A stretch of 64,000 bases of DNA, from positions 30,714 to 94,713 of the forward strand of contig NZ_JEMF01000050.1 in the NCBI RefSeq assembly GCF_000591415.1, given 5' to 3'. Below are positions 63,969-64,000 of the stretch, piece by piece. Source of the stretch: Cobetia crustatorum (GTDB lineage: Bacteria > Pseudomonadota > Gammaproteobacteria > Pseudomonadales > Halomonadaceae). The position numbers were made by a program, and so were the translations under genes. Position 1 is the stretch's first letter; each line of letters starts with the position of its first letter. The notes beneath the pieces were generated by a model that was given only the letters and a program-made list of their open reading frames with translations, was not told where the DNA came from and made no database searches.

Positions 63969-64000
63969 ATGTCTGAAGAGTGGCGTCCCATAGGGGGTTC
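63969..64000 (+). CDS. start of a gene running off the window
   Basis: ATG at 63969 with AAGGTGA 6 nt upstream, open to the window end (MSEEWRPIGG). Too short to identify. Confidence 0.35.
   Translation, partial: MSEEWRPIGG

Overview
The window is chromosomal DNA from a gammaproteobacterium, most likely a halophilic or marine member of the Halomonadaceae (Halomonas/Cobetia-like). This is inferred from moderately GC-rich coding sequence, the gene order gltA / sdhCDAB / sucAB-lpd-sucCD, the large HrpA helicase, two neighbouring catalases and sodium-coupled symporters. I see no phage, insertion sequence, CRISPR array, rRNA or tRNA. Most of it is ordinary core and envelope genome.

Layout. 1-3.7 kb: PhoB-regulated pstS, a Bcr/CflA-type drug exporter, and transaldolase behind tandem CRP-like sites. 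3.8-8 kb: a STAS/PP2C regulatory pair, the outer-membrane lipid-asymmetry lipoprotein MlaA and a KAS III-like enzyme. 8-16 kb: hrpA (frameshifted), fadD and cysK. 15.9-19.4 kb: a leftward group of a class II amidotransferase, a VWA-domain membrane protein and a small membrane protein with a 13-bp tandem repeat in front. 19.7-29.3 kb: oligopeptidase B, catalase katA, a large HPII-type katE (two frameshifts), a GlsB-type membrane protein, a DUF924 protein and a PhoD-type phosphatase (two frameshifts). 29.6-33.3 kb: two tandem paralogous YidK-type sodium symporters. 33.4-42.6 kb: a DUF2927 protein, an MFS carrier, ycjX-ycjF, a Gfo/Idh/MocA oxidoreductase, an SDR-like protein and RNase II. 42.9-48.8 kb: a small membrane protein, a three-gene envelope module (GT4 glycosyltransferase, DUF2334 deacetylase-like protein, UPF0104 membrane protein), a periplasmic glycerophosphodiesterase and a DUF302 protein. 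49-62.3 kb: the TCA-cycle locus, with sdhCDAB-sucAB-lpd-sucCD running leftward and gltA divergent from it. 62.5 kb to the end: a frameshifted 3-hydroxyisobutyrate dehydrogenase-like gene, then a noncoding stretch with DnaA-box-like sites and an attenuator-like leader before a gene that runs off the window.

How the genes work together. Citrate synthase, succinate dehydrogenase, the 2-oxoglutarate dehydrogenase complex and succinyl-CoA synthetase form one metabolic block with readable sigma-70 promoters and a terminator-like hairpin between sdh and suc. The catalases and GlsB form a stress block. The glycosyltransferase/deacetylase/UPF0104 module looks like a cell-envelope glycoconjugate pathway of unknown product and is the best candidate for an undescribed system.

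Caution. Five conserved genes carry seven one-base frameshifts, one of them in sucD. This pattern looks more like sequencing error than gene decay, so those genes should be read as probably intact in the organism.
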